Below, one piece after another: positions 28,720 to 36,834 of a DNA stretch of 64,000 nt (position 1 is the first letter of the stretch; each line of letters opens with the position of its first letter). The notes beneath the pieces were generated by a model, which was given only the letters and a program-made list of their open reading frames with translations, did not search any database and was not told the DNA's origin. This stretch comes from Actimicrobium sp. CCC2.4. GTDB taxonomy: Bacteria > Pseudomonadota > Gammaproteobacteria > Burkholderiales > Burkholderiaceae_D. The stretch spans positions 2,170,001-2,234,000 of the forward strand of contig NZ_CP133777.1 in NCBI RefSeq assembly GCF_034347385.1. Direction: 5' to 3'. The position numbers were made by a program, and so were the translations under genes.

Positions 28720-30495
28720 ATGCCTTTCACTTTTCTTCGCCGATCCATTCCGCCTTTGTTGCCCATGGATACCCGTGCCACTACCGGGGCGTATCCGGGA
28801 GTAGCTGATCTGGAGCTCGCCGGTGTGCTGCCCTACGCGTTGCTGATCATCGTGTTCATTTTTTTCGGACTGACCGGTCACGATCCCTGGAAGGCCGACG
28901 AAGCCTATGTCTTTGGTGTGATCCACACGATGCTGGAAACCGGTAACTGGCTCATCCCCACTATTGCCGGTGAACCGTTCATGGAAAAGCCGCCCTTGTA
29001 TTACTGGGTCGCTGGTGCGTGCGTGTATATATTCGGCGGCTGGATGGATCAACCGGATGCCGCGCGCATGGCCTCCGGACTGTTCATGGCGATTACCGCC
29101 TGGTCCATTGCGGCGGCAACCCGCGCATGGTGGGGTAGCGGAAGCGGGCGCTATGCTCCCTTGCTGTTGCTCGGCTGCCTGGGCACCCTGACGCAAACGC
29201 ACATGATGATGCCCGACGTTCCGTTGCTGGCCGGATTTGCGCTGTCGGCCTGGGGATTTTCGCGGGTATTGACGACGATGAGGGCGGGGGGGTTGCTGCT
29301 TGGCGTTGGTGTCGGGATCAGTTTTCTGTCGAAAGGGGTGATCGGGCCTGCCGTCATTGGCATCACCGCATTGATGTTGCCGGTATGTTTTGCCGAGTGG
29401 CGCACGTGGCCTTATTTTCGCGGACTGATAATTGCGCTGGCGACATCCTTGCCGATGCTGCTGGTCTGGCCGTTCCTGCTGTATCTCCGTTCGCCCGCCA
29501 TGTTCATGGTCTGGTTCTGGGAAAACAACTTCGGGCGTTTTTTCGGATTCTCGGTGGTGCATATGGGAACAGAACATCCAAAGGGATTTTGGCTGCAGAC
29601 GCTGCCCTGGTTTGCGTTTCCCTCATTGCCATTGGCGCTGTATGCGCTTTGGCGGCAGAGGCAGATTGCGTTGATTCATCCGGCGATGCAATACGGATTG
29701 GTCGCTACACTGGTGATGATGTTGGTGCTGTCGGTGTCGGAGTCAGTGCGTGCAGTGTATGCATTGCCGCTGCTGGTTCCGCTGTCCATTCTGGCAGCGC
29801 CATCGGTGTCGTTCGTCCCCCATCTACTGGAACGGCTCTGGGTAAAAAGTAGCCAGTGGCTGTTCGCGCTGCTTGCCGGCGTGATCTGGCTGGGCTGGGT
29901 CATCATGATGATGACCGGCGCGCCGCCGTCCTGGCCTTGGCTGCTGCGGGTCTTGCCAGCAGATTTTATTCCAGAGTTTGACCTGCCGACGTTTGCACTG
30001 GCTCTGTCTCTGACGGGCGCGGCCTGGTATGCACAACGCCTGTTCGCCCGGCACCCGGCCAAGGGCCTGACCAGTTGGCTCACCGGACTGACGCTGACAT
30101 GGGCGCTGCTGACTACGCTATGGATGCCGTGGCTGGACTACGGGAAAAGTTATCAGCAAGTGTTTTCGGCTATTCCGTGGCCATCATCGACCGGGTGTGT
30201 GGCCAGCGTCGGCATGGGAGAAAGCGAGCGGGCCATGCTCGACTATGTCGCCCATCGCATCACGATACGGCGTGAAATTCTTCCCGGTGCCACGTGCGAT
30301 GTCTTACTGATGCAAGGGTATGCGACCAGTGGCAGCAAGGAGGTCGACCCGTCGCTCTGGGAGCCGATCTGGGACGGTGCCCGCCCTGGCGATGACTGGC
30401 AACACTTCTGGCTGTTTCGTGCCCGGCAGAGCGCACCAATATCGGCCGTTGCGAGCATCAAGGTTGACGAAAAGCGGCGTCTCGCCGGTTTCTGA
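28720..30495 (+). CDS. GT39-family integral membrane glycosyltransferase
   Basis: Polytopic protein of 591 residues of the ArnT/PMT superfamily, which moves a sugar from a polyprenyl-phosphate carrier to an acceptor on the periplasmic side. The first loop has the acidic DPWKADEAY motif (about residues 49-57), followed by GEPFMEKPPLYYW, matching the FEKPPL motif of ArnT. About a dozen hydrophobic helices follow. The sugar and acceptor are unknown. It is distinct from the arnT at 44708-46372. ATG 28720 or 28765 could be the start; neither has a good ribosome binding site. Confidence 0.82.
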   Translation: MPFTFLRRSIPPLLPMDTRATTGAYPGVADLELAGVLPYALLIIVFIFFGLTGHDPWKADEAYVFGVIHTMLETGNWLIPTIAGEPFMEKPPLYYWVAGACVYIFGGWMDQPDAARMASGLFMAITAWSIAAATRAWWGSGSGRYAPLLLLGCLGTLTQTHMMMPDVPLLAGFALSAWGFSRVLTTMRAGGLLLGVGVGISFLSKGVIGPAVIGITALMLPVCFAEWRTWPYFRGLIIALATSLPMLLVWPFLLYLRSPAMFMVWFWENNFGRFFGFSVVHMGTEHPKGFWLQTLPWFAFPSLPLALYALWRQRQIALIHPAMQYGLVATLVMMLVLSVSESVRAVYALPLLVPLSILAAPSVSFVPHLLERLWVKSSQWLFALLAGVIWLGWVIMMMTGAPPSWPWLLRVLPADFIPEFDLPTFALALSLTGAAWYAQRLFARHPAKGLTSWLTGLTLTWALLTTLWMPWLDYGKSYQQVFSAIPWPSSTGCVASVGMGESERAMLDYVAHRITIRREILPGATCDVLLMQGYATSGSKEVDPSLWEPIWDGARPGDDWQHFWLFRARQSAPISAVASIKVDEKRRLAGF

Positions 30496-30591
30496 TAACG
30501 ATAATGGGGCGATCCATGAGCAACTGGTGTTCGTTTGGATGGCATGGTGCTTGCTCGGTGGAGCTGGTCATTTCACCCCGGAGAACACCTA

Positions 30592-31035
30592 ATGGATCGT
30601 CACCAAGTCACCCTGAAAATTTTATCTGCCAAAGTGCGTCAGCACATGACCTGGAGCGGCATCGCAGAAAAAGTCGGCAATAGCAAGGAATGGACGACCG
30701 CGGCCATGCTTGGCCAGATGACTTTCAGTGCTGCGCAGGCGGCCATCGCAAAAGACCTGTTTGATCTGACCGACGAAGAAACCGCCTGGTTGCAGATCGT
30801 GCCTTACAAAGGATCACTGCCTACCGCCGTTCCGACCGATCCGCTGATTTATCGCTGGTACGAGATCGTCAGCATTTACGGCAGCACCATTAAAGAATTA
30901 ATCCATGAAGAGTTCGGCGACGGCATCATGAGCGCGATCGATTTCAAGATGGATATTCAGCGTGAAGCCGACCCCAAAGGAGATCGCGTCAATGTCGTGT
31001 TGAGCGGCAAGTTTCTGCCGTACAAAGAATATTGA
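30592..31035 (+). CDS. cynS: Cyanate hydratase (cyanase)
   Basis: Cytoplasmic enzyme of 147 residues that converts cyanate and bicarbonate into ammonia and carbon dioxide. The catalytic triad of the family, Arg-Glu-Ser, is present as R88, E91 (RWYE) and S114 (GIMSAIDF), equivalent to R96, E99 and S122 of the E. coli enzyme. The N-terminal helix-turn-helix-like domain and C-terminal dimer strands (segment starting VNVVLSGKFLPYKEY) are complete. GGAG lies upstream of ATG 30592. The usual cyn partners (carbonic anhydrase cynT, transporter cynX, regulator cynR) are not adjacent. Confidence 0.95.
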   Translation: MDRHQVTLKILSAKVRQHMTWSGIAEKVGNSKEWTTAAMLGQMTFSAAQAAIAKDLFDLTDEETAWLQIVPYKGSLPTAVPTDPLIYRWYEIVSIYGSTIKELIHEEFGDGIMSAIDFKMDIQREADPKGDRVNVVLSGKFLPYKEY

Positions 31036-31124
31036 TCACGCTATCGCTGCCGGGGCACCACCGTTATCTACCTAAGGTGGATGCCTAGCATTGATCCGCG
31101 CACGAACGAGATGCGCAGCCGGCT

Positions 31125-31787
31125 TCAGTTCCAACTGCGCAGCAGGCCGACAGCCAATCCCTCCAGTGAAAAATCATCCCGCTCTGGATCGATGCGTATC
31201 GGTTTGAAGTCAGCGTTCTCGGGCAACAGTTCGATCAGGTCATCCGACTTGTGATACCGCTTGACCGTCACGTCGTCGCCAAGGCGCGCAACGACGATCT
31301 GGCCGTTGCGGGCATTGTCGGATTTTTTGACGGCAAGCAGGTCGCCATCGATGATGCCGGCGTCCCGCATCGACATGCCGCGCACCTTGAGCAGGTAATC
31401 CGGTTTGGCACTGAACAAGGACGGATCAACCTGATAAGTCGCTTCAACGTGCTCCAGCGCCAGGATGGGCGACCCTGCGGCAACCCTGCCTATCAGTGGC
31501 AAGCTCAATTGCATCAACGCAGGGTGGGGCAGCACCAACTGCCGGCTGTCCCGTTCGTTCGCGAGTTCGGTGGCGGACTTGATCAGCCGGATGCCGCGCG
31601 ACGTGCCGGGGGAGATTTCGATGGCGCCTTTGCGGGCCAGTGCCTGCAGATGTTCTTCAGCGGCATTGACCGAGCGAAAGCCCAGTTCCCTGGCGATTTC
31701 GGCCCGCGTCGGCGGAAAACCGGTATTGATGATCGCGTCGCGAATGAGATTCAGGATTTGTTCCTGCCGCGCGGTAAGTTTGATCAT
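31125..31787 (-). CDS. lexA: SOS repressor LexA
   Basis: Repressor of the SOS DNA damage response, 220 residues. The N-terminal winged helix (residues 1-68) contains [16 protein letters not shown]. The self-cleavage bond is A104-G105 (VAAGSP), and the serine-lysine dyad is S139 (GMSMRD) and K176 (VTVKRYH). The intact peptidase domain implies normal RecA-stimulated autocleavage. Two tandem LexA boxes lie upstream of its start at 31803-31835, so it represses itself. It is divergent from the rpsF operon, with which it shares about 220 bases of upstream sequence. Confidence 0.96.
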   Translation of the reverse strand: MIKLTARQEQILNLIRDAIINTGFPPTRAEIARELGFRSVNAAEEHLQALARKGAIEISPGTSRGIRLIKSATELANERDSRQLVLPHPALMQLSLPLIGRVAAGSPILALEHVEATYQVDPSLFSAKPDYLLKVRGMSMRDAGIIDGDLLAVKKSDNARNGQIVVARLGDDVTVKRYHKSDDLIELLPENADFKPIRIDPERDDFSLEGLAVGLLRSWN

Positions 31788-31802
31788 GGTGTTGGCGCTT
31801 TG

Positions 31803-31818
31803 CTGTGTGAATGAACAG
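31803..31818 (-). promoter_or_regulatory. LexA operator (SOS box 1, proximal to lexA)
   Basis: CTGTGTGAATGAACAG fits CTG-N10-CAG but has a less AT-alternating centre than consensus. It lies 16 bases upstream of the lexA start codon. Confidence 0.7.
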
Positions 31819-31819
31819 G

Positions 31820-31835
31820 CTGTAGTTTTATACAG
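31820..31835 (-). promoter_or_regulatory. LexA operator (SOS box 2, strong)
   Basis: On the lexA strand it reads CTGTATAAAACTACAG, close to the consensus CTGTATATATATACAG. It contains a TATAAA hexamer that could be the lexA -10 element, so bound LexA would block RNA polymerase. It is separated from box 1 by one base. Confidence 0.88.
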
Positions 31836-31901
31836 TGAGCCGTCAAATGCAAGCCATTACAGGGCTTGCAGGAGCCATTCGACAGCAAAGGTGGGCAATC
31901 A

Positions 31902-31930
31902 TTGAGTTTTATCAGCTTTGCGGGTATCCT
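31902..31930 (+). promoter_or_regulatory. Sigma-70-type promoter of the rpsF operon
   Basis: TTGAGT (31902-31907) and TATCCT (31925-31930) are separated by exactly 17 bases. This predicts a start near 31937 and a leader of about 70 bases before rpsF. Confidence 0.6.
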
Positions 31931-31961
31931 TGCCGACTTTCCTCTTCCCACACTCGTCTTG

Positions 31962-31977
31962 ACGCCGGGGTGGGCGT
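31962..31977 (+). promoter_or_regulatory. Hairpin in the rpsF leader, possible S6:S18 feedback site
   Basis: ACGCC/GGCGT pairs around a GGGGTG loop, 30 bases before the rpsF start. The S6:S18 complex is known to bind a leader structure with conserved CCG and G-rich elements in many bacteria. A CCGGGG stretch is present here, but the full motif was not verified. Confidence 0.3.
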
Positions 31978-32006
31978 TATTTTCAATCCGTCCAACAGGA
32001 GATTGC

Positions 32007-32375
32007 ATGCGTCATTATGAAATAGTATTTATCGTCCATCCGGATCAGAGCGAGCAAGTGCCCGCCATGATCGAACGTTACAAGGCTGTCGTTGCAGCCC
32101 ACAGTGGCGTTGTCCACCGCGTTGAAGATTGGGGTCGTCGTCAGATGGCTTACCTGATCCAGAAGCTCGCCAAAGCACACTATGTTTGCATGAACATCGA
32201 ATGCGACAACGAGACCCTGGTCGAAATCGAAACCGGTTTCAAATTCAATGATGCAGTCCTGCGTCACCTGACCGTCAAGTTGAAGAAAGCCGAAACCGCT
32301 CCTTCGCCAATGATGAAGGCAGTACAAAAGGAAGATGCGGCCAAGAGCCATCGTTCCGAGGCACCTGCAGCGTAA
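32007..32375 (+). CDS. rpsF: 30S ribosomal protein bS6
   Basis: Ribosomal protein of 122 residues. It begins [18 protein letters not shown] and contains [13 protein letters not shown] and LTVKLK, all diagnostic of bS6, with an alanine/lysine-rich C-terminal tail. AGGAG lies upstream of ATG 32007. It heads the operon rpsF-priB-rpsR-rplI and binds 16S rRNA together with bS18. Confidence 0.97.
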   Translation: MRHYEIVFIVHPDQSEQVPAMIERYKAVVAAHSGVVHRVEDWGRRQMAYLIQKLAKAHYVCMNIECDNETLVEIETGFKFNDAVLRHLTVKLKKAETAPSPMMKAVQKEDAAKSHRSEAPAA

Positions 32376-32390
32376 TTGTTACCAGGAAGA

Positions 32391-32711
32391 GTGAACCAGC
32401 TTCAGTTTGTTGCCAGCATTGCCGAGCGTGAACTCATGCGCTACACACCGGCTGGCATCCCGATCGTGTCCGCAAAATTGCAGCACGCATCGACGCAAAC
32501 CGAAGCCCGGGTAGAACGACAAGTCGAGTTCGAGATTTCTGCCATTGCAGCAGGCGAAATTTCAGGCCGCTTTGATCAAGCCCGATTGGGCGCGATGTTC
32601 CGCTTCACCGGTTTCCTGGCACGCAAGAACCGCAACAGTAAAAGTCTCGTGTTTCACATCATTGATTTCGAACCAACCTCAGATACAGGAGCCTCAAATG
32701 GCATTCGGTAA
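32391..32711 (+). CDS. priB: Primosomal replication protein N (PriB)
   Basis: Single-stranded DNA-binding OB-fold protein of 106 residues that helps PriA reload the replisome at stalled forks. The frame [20 protein letters not shown] and [14 protein letters not shown] fits PriB. A GTG start at 32391, preceded by AGGAAGA, is most likely because the family begins exactly there; an upstream TTG or CTG is less plausible. It overlaps rpsR by 14 bases. The position between rpsF and rpsR is the conserved one in beta- and gammaproteobacteria. Confidence 0.92.
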   Translation: MNQLQFVASIAERELMRYTPAGIPIVSAKLQHASTQTEARVERQVEFEISAIAAGEISGRFDQARLGAMFRFTGFLARKNRNSKSLVFHIIDFEPTSDTGASNGIR

Positions 32712-32988
32712 AAAATTCGACAAGAACAAGCTCAAGCTTAAAGAAAAACGCAAACAACAGAATCCATTGTTCAAGCGTAAGAAATTCTGCCGCTTCACCG
32801 CTGCACACGTGGAACAGGTCGACTACAAAGACGTCGATACGCTCAAGGATTTCGTCCAGGAAAACGGCAAGATCATGCCAGCCCGCCTGACCGGTACCCG
32901 TGCTCACTATCAACGCCAGGTCGACACTGCAATCAAGCGCGCACGTTTCCTCGCGCTGCTGCCGTACACCGACCTGCACCACGCGTAA
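32698..32988 (+). CDS. rpsR: 30S ribosomal protein bS18
   Basis: Ribosomal protein of 96 residues with [20 protein letters not shown] and [20 protein letters not shown], diagnostic of bS18. It starts inside the end of priB behind AGGAG, so the two are translationally linked. It forms a heterodimer with bS6 on the small subunit platform. Confidence 0.97.
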   Translation: MAFGKKFDKNKLKLKEKRKQQNPLFKRKKFCRFTAAHVEQVDYKDVDTLKDFVQENGKIMPARLTGTRAHYQRQVDTAIKRARFLALLPYTDLHHA

Positions 32989-33025
32989 TTGACGCAAACG
33001 TCAATTACCCAATTCGGAGAAAAAT

Positions 33026-33478
33026 ATGCAAATCATTTTGTTAGAAAAAGTCGTTAACCTTGGCAATCTTGGCGAAGTCGTCAAGGTCAAGGACGGTTAT
33101 GCCCGTAACTTCCTGATCCCGCAGCGCATGGCGCGTCGTGCGACCACCAGCGCTGTCGCTGAATTCGAAGTCAAGCGCGCGGAACTGGAAAAAATCGCTG
33201 CCGAGAAATTGGCCGAAGCCCAAGCGCATGGCGAAAAGCTGGCCGGCATGACCGTCCAAATTTCGCAAAAGTCGGGTGTTGATGGTCGTCTGTTTGGTTC
33301 AGTTACCAATGCAGACATCGCCGATGCGTTGACCAAGCAGGGTTTCGCTGTCGAGAAAGCGCAAGTGCGCCTGCCAACAGGCCCATTGAAGACCACTGGC
33401 GATCACCCGATCCTGGTTGCCTTGCATACCGATGTGCTGGTCGAAGTTACTGTCGCCGTACTGGGTCAGCACGCTTAA
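33026..33478 (+). CDS. rplI: 50S ribosomal protein bL9
   Basis: Ribosomal protein of 150 residues. The N-terminal domain [20 protein letters not shown] is followed by a long lysine/alanine-rich connecting helix and a C-terminal domain ([18 protein letters not shown]). It is the last gene of the operon and is followed by a strong terminator. GGAG precedes the start. Confidence 0.97.
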   Translation: MQIILLEKVVNLGNLGEVVKVKDGYARNFLIPQRMARRATTSAVAEFEVKRAELEKIAAEKLAEAQAHGEKLAGMTVQISQKSGVDGRLFGSVTNADIADALTKQGFAVEKAQVRLPTGPLKTTGDHPILVALHTDVLVEVTVAVLGQHA

Positions 33479-33497
33479 TTATTGAGCGCTCTGCCTT

Positions 33498-33527
33498 AAA
33501 AAAAGCCGGATTCGTCCGGCTTTTTTT
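33498..33527 (+). terminator. Rho-independent terminator after rplI
   Basis: Stem GCCGGA/TCCGGC with a TTCG tetraloop, flanked by seven A and seven T, starting 20 bases after the rplI stop. It separates dnaB from the ribosomal protein operon. Confidence 0.93.
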
Positions 33528-33574
33528 ACGTCCGTCGCACTCGTTTTTTCAGGGAGAAATTGCATGATTGCATT

Positions 33575-33603
33575 CTGGGAACGCGCATCCCAGCGGGTAT
33601 AAT
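33575..33603 (+). promoter_or_regulatory. Candidate dnaB promoter with embedded palindrome
   Basis: A perfect TATAAT lies at 33598-33603, eight bases before the dnaB start codon; the -35 region is weak. The spacer holds the palindrome CTGGGA-N7-TCCCAG (33575-33593). If this promoter is used, the dnaB mRNA would have almost no leader. Confidence 0.4.
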
Positions 33604-33610
33604 CCGGTCC

Positions 33611-35062
33611 ATGAACAAACGTGAACGCTCCGACTCCAATTCCGAATCCCGGTCTGACTCCCGACCTGATTTTCGCTCCGACTCGCGTCCTGACATCCAG
33701 CTTGATGCATTACGTGTTCCCCCCCATTCGATCGAGGCCGAGCAGTCCGTGCTCGGCGGCCTGCTGCTCGATAATGCGGCCTGGGACCGGATTGCCGACT
33801 TCGTCCATCAGGACGATTTCTATCGCTATGACCACCGGCTGATCTTCCAGCACATCGTCAAGCTGATCAACGGCTCAAAACCGGCCGACGTGATCACGGT
33901 ATTCGAATCGCTCACCAGCACCGGCAAGGCAGAAGAAGTCGGTGGTCTGTCGTATCTGAATGCGCTGGCGCAGAACACGCCGTCGGCAGCCAATATCCGG
34001 CGCTACGCCGAGATCGTGCGTGATCGCGGCGTGCTGCGCAAGCTGATCACCGTGGCCGATGAAATCTCCGGCCAGGCCTTCAATCCGCAAGGCAAGGAAG
34101 TCAAGCAGATGCTCGACGAAGCCGAGTCCAAGATTTTTGCGATTGCCGAAGAAGGCTCGCGCGGCGCACAGGGTTTCCAGGAAATCCAGCCGCTGCTCAC
34201 GCAGGTCGTCGAGCGCATCGACGAGCTCTACAACCGCGACAATCAAAGCGACATCACCGGCGTACCGACCGGCTTTGCCGACCTCGACAAGATGACCTCC
34301 GGCCTGCAACCCGGCGACCTGATCATCGTCGCCGGTCGCCCGTCGATGGGCAAGACCGCGTTCTCGATCAACATCGGTGAGAACGTCGCGATCGATACCG
34401 GCTTGCCGGTGGCGGTATTCTCGATGGAGATGGGGGGCACCCAGCTGGCAATGCGGATGCTGGGTTCGGTCGGGCGCCTCGACCAGCATCGTTTGCGCAC
34501 CGGCAAACTGGCCGATGAAGACTGGCCGCGCCTGACCCATGCGATCCAGAAAATGAACGATGCCCAGCTCTACATCGACGAAACGCCGGCCTTGAATTCG
34601 ATCGAACTGCGCGCCCGTTCGCGGCGGTTGTCACGCCAGTGCGGCAAGCTCGGCCTGATCATCATCGATTACCTGCAACTGATGTCGGGCAATAGTGCCG
34701 GTGAAAACCGCGCCACCGAAATTTCGGAGATTTCACGGAGCCTGAAAGGCCTGGCCAAGGAATTGAATTGCCCGGTGATTGCACTCTCGCAGCTCAACCG
34801 TTCGCTCGAACAGCGCCCCAACAAACGGCCGGTGATGTCCGACCTGCGCGAATCCGGCGCCATCGAGCAGGACGCCGACGTGATCCTGTTTATTTATCGC
34901 GACGAAGTCTACAATCCCGATTCTCCCGATAAGGGCACCGCCGAAATCATCATCGGCAAGCAGCGTAACGGGCCGATCGGCAGCATCCGCCTGACCTTCC
35001 AGGGGCAGTACACCAAGTTCGACAATTACACCGGCAACGCGCCGCTGTACGGTGGCGACTAA
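33611..35062 (+). CDS. dnaB: Replicative DNA helicase DnaB
   Basis: Hexameric replicative helicase of 483 residues. After a low-complexity start with repeated SRPD-like units (residues 5-35), the N-terminal domain (VPPHSIEAEQSVLGGLLLDN, about 37-140) is followed by a linker and the RecA-like ATPase domain, with Walker A GRPSMGKTAF. Further helicase motifs are LIIIDYLQLMSG, CPVIALSQLNRSLEQR and RESGAIEQDADVILF. No intein is present. ATG 33611 was chosen over an upstream in-frame TTG (33560). No Shine-Dalgarno sequence precedes it, and a TATAAT lies eight bases upstream. The SRPDxRSDSRPD repeats are unusual for DnaB. Confidence 0.95.
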   Translation: MNKRERSDSNSESRSDSRPDFRSDSRPDIQLDALRVPPHSIEAEQSVLGGLLLDNAAWDRIADFVHQDDFYRYDHRLIFQHIVKLINGSKPADVITVFESLTSTGKAEEVGGLSYLNALAQNTPSAANIRRYAEIVRDRGVLRKLITVADEISGQAFNPQGKEVKQMLDEAESKIFAIAEEGSRGAQGFQEIQPLLTQVVERIDELYNRDNQSDITGVPTGFADLDKMTSGLQPGDLIIVAGRPSMGKTAFSINIGENVAIDTGLPVAVFSMEMGGTQLAMRMLGSVGRLDQHRLRTGKLADEDWPRLTHAIQKMNDAQLYIDETPALNSIELRARSRRLSRQCGKLGLIIIDYLQLMSGNSAGENRATEISEISRSLKGLAKELNCPVIALSQLNRSLEQRPNKRPVMSDLRESGAIEQDADVILFIYRDEVYNPDSPDKGTAEIIIGKQRNGPIGSIRLTFQGQYTKFDNYTGNAPLYGGD

Positions 35063-35083
35063 TCCCATTTTGAGAGACAGACC

Positions 35084-35710
35084 ATGTTCGGACGACTGAT
35101 GCCCACGGAGGGCAAGTTCTTTGAGTTGTTCAACCAGCACGCGGATTTGTGCGTCAAGGGGGCGCGCGAAATGGTCGGCCTGATGACCAACTTTGATGAC
35201 CTCGACATTCGCGTGCATGCGATCGAGGCAATCGAAAAAGAGGCGGACAAGGTCACGCACAACACGATCGAAATGCTGCACATGACCTTCATCACGCCGA
35301 TCGATCGCGATGATATCCACCAGCTGATCACGCGCATGGATGACATCCTCGACCTGCTCGAAGACGCTGCCCAGACCATCTCGTTGTATGACATCAAGGC
35401 CATCACGCCGGAAGCCAAACGGCTTGCCGAACTGTGCCTGACCTGCGCCGAAAAAGTCCAGGCTGCGGTGGCCATGCTGTCCAATATGGATAACTCGCGA
35501 CAGATCATGGACCTGTGTACCGAGATCGACCGGCTCGAATCGGATGCCGATCATGTCATGCGCGCGGCCATGTCGAAATTGTTCCGCGACGAACCGGACG
35601 TGCGCAATCTGATCAAGCTCAAAGCGATCTACGAGATCCTCGAGACCGTCACCGACCGATGCGAAGACGTCGCCAATATCATCGAAGGTATCGTCCTCGA
35701 AAACGCCTGA
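35084..35710 (+). CDS. DUF47 PhoU-like protein (Pit accessory)
   Basis: All-helical cytoplasmic protein of 208 residues of the DUF47/PhoU-like family. It carries the acidic repeats of the family (EKEADKVTHNTIEML at about 48-62 and IDRLESDADHVMRAAM at about 150-165) that bind metals in PhoU-type proteins. In many bacteria it is encoded directly before a Pit-type phosphate transporter, as here, and affects that transporter's activity. The gene is 45 bases upstream of pit and 21 downstream of dnaB. GAGA lies in the ribosome binding region. Confidence 0.88.
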   Translation: MFGRLMPTEGKFFELFNQHADLCVKGAREMVGLMTNFDDLDIRVHAIEAIEKEADKVTHNTIEMLHMTFITPIDRDDIHQLITRMDDILDLLEDAAQTISLYDIKAITPEAKRLAELCLTCAEKVQAAVAMLSNMDNSRQIMDLCTEIDRLESDADHVMRAAMSKLFRDEPDVRNLIKLKAIYEILETVTDRCEDVANIIEGIVLENA

Positions 35711-35754
35711 CCGGGCCCGCGCTCCGGTGAGGATTCGCTTCTAGAAAAGGCTGC

Positions 35755-36762
35755 ATGCACACTCTCCAGATCAGTCTCTATACGCTTGTCTTCCTGATCG
35801 TACTGGCCTTGCTGTTCGGCTTCATGAACGGCTTCAATGACGCCGCCAATGCGATTGCGACCGTGGTGTCAACCGGCGTGCTGAAGCCGCAGCAAGCCGT
35901 GGCCATGGCGGCGATGTTCAATTTTGTTGCGATACTGGTGTTCCAGTTACAAGTGGCAAGTACGGTGGGAAAAGACATTATCGACCCCGCGGTGGTTGAC
36001 CATTACGTGGTTTTTGGTGCGCTGGTTGGTGCGATCGCCTGGAGCCTGGTGACTTCATATCAAGGCATTCCGTCCTCGTCATCGCATGCGCTGATTGGCG
36101 GGCTCATCGGTGCCGCAGTAGCCAAGGATGGCATCGGGTCGCTGATCGGTTCCGGGCTGGTCAACTTCATTGCCTTCGTCGTGCTGTCTCCGTTGCTGGG
36201 TTTACTTGTCGGTTCCCTCATGATGTTGCTGGTGTCGTGGGTGTGCGTGCGCTCGACGCCGCGCAGGGCGGACAAATGGTTTCGTCGTTTGCAACTCGGC
36301 TCGGCGGCGATGTACAGCCTCGGCCATGGCGGCAACGACGCACAGAAAACCATGGGCATCATCTGGATGCTGTTGATCACGTCCGGCTATTCCGGCAGCA
36401 ACGAGACATTGCCGGCGTGGGCGGTCATCAGTTGCTACTGCGCGATCAGTTTCGGCACGCTGTTCGGTGGCTGGCGCATCGTCAAGACCATGGGGCAGCG
36501 CATCACCAAGCTCAAGCCGGTTGGCGGTTTTTGTGCCGAAAGCGGCGGGGCGATCATGTTGTTCGTTACCACCGCAATGGGTATTCCGATTTCAACCACG
36601 CATACGATTACCGGCGCGATTGTCGGTGTCGGGTCCGTCAAGAAAATGTCGGCAGTGCGTTGGGGAGTGGCCGGCAACATTGTCTGGACCTGGGTGCTGA
36701 CGATACCGGCGTCGGCGTTCATGGCGGCGATGGCGTGGTGGATAGGAACCAGATTGCTGTAG
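35755..36762 (+). CDS. pit: Low-affinity inorganic phosphate transporter (Pit family)
   Basis: Inner-membrane protein of 335 residues with about ten transmembrane helices. The two inverted PHO4 signatures are present: GFMNGFNDAANAIATVVSTG near residue 22 and GHGGNDAQKTMGIIW near residue 190. The motif beginning GIPISTTHTITGAIVGVG near residue 277 is also typical. It moves phosphate, often as a metal complex, using the proton gradient. It forms a transcription unit with the DUF47 gene and is followed by a terminator shared with phoH. Confidence 0.93.
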   Translation: MHTLQISLYTLVFLIVLALLFGFMNGFNDAANAIATVVSTGVLKPQQAVAMAAMFNFVAILVFQLQVASTVGKDIIDPAVVDHYVVFGALVGAIAWSLVTSYQGIPSSSSHALIGGLIGAAVAKDGIGSLIGSGLVNFIAFVVLSPLLGLLVGSLMMLLVSWVCVRSTPRRADKWFRRLQLGSAAMYSLGHGGNDAQKTMGIIWMLLITSGYSGSNETLPAWAVISCYCAISFGTLFGGWRIVKTMGQRITKLKPVGGFCAESGGAIMLFVTTAMGIPISTTHTITGAIVGVGSVKKMSAVRWGVAGNIVWTWVLTIPASAFMAAMAWWIGTRLL

Positions 36763-36777
36763 GTTTTGCGGCCCGCA

Positions 36778-36810
36778 AAAAAACGGCATCCGAACTTCGG
36801 ATGCCGTTTT
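36778..36810. terminator. Bidirectional terminator between pit and phoH
   Basis: A long perfect stem, CGGCATCCGAA/TTCGGATGCCG, has a single C at its centre (so the top pairs open to form the loop) and is flanked by A- and T-runs. It serves both convergent genes. Confidence 0.92.
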
Positions 36811-36834
36811 GCTATGCAGAGCTTGTTTGCTGTC

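Noticed and set aside
31054-31085. GGCACCACC/GGTGGATGCC inverted repeat after cynS as a terminator
   Set aside because: The stem has a bulge and no T-run; not convincing.
33564-33602. Twelve-codon ORF before dnaB with a good AGGGAG
   Set aside because: It spans the predicted TATAAT of the dnaB promoter and has no conserved-looking content. The spacing is probably fortuitous.
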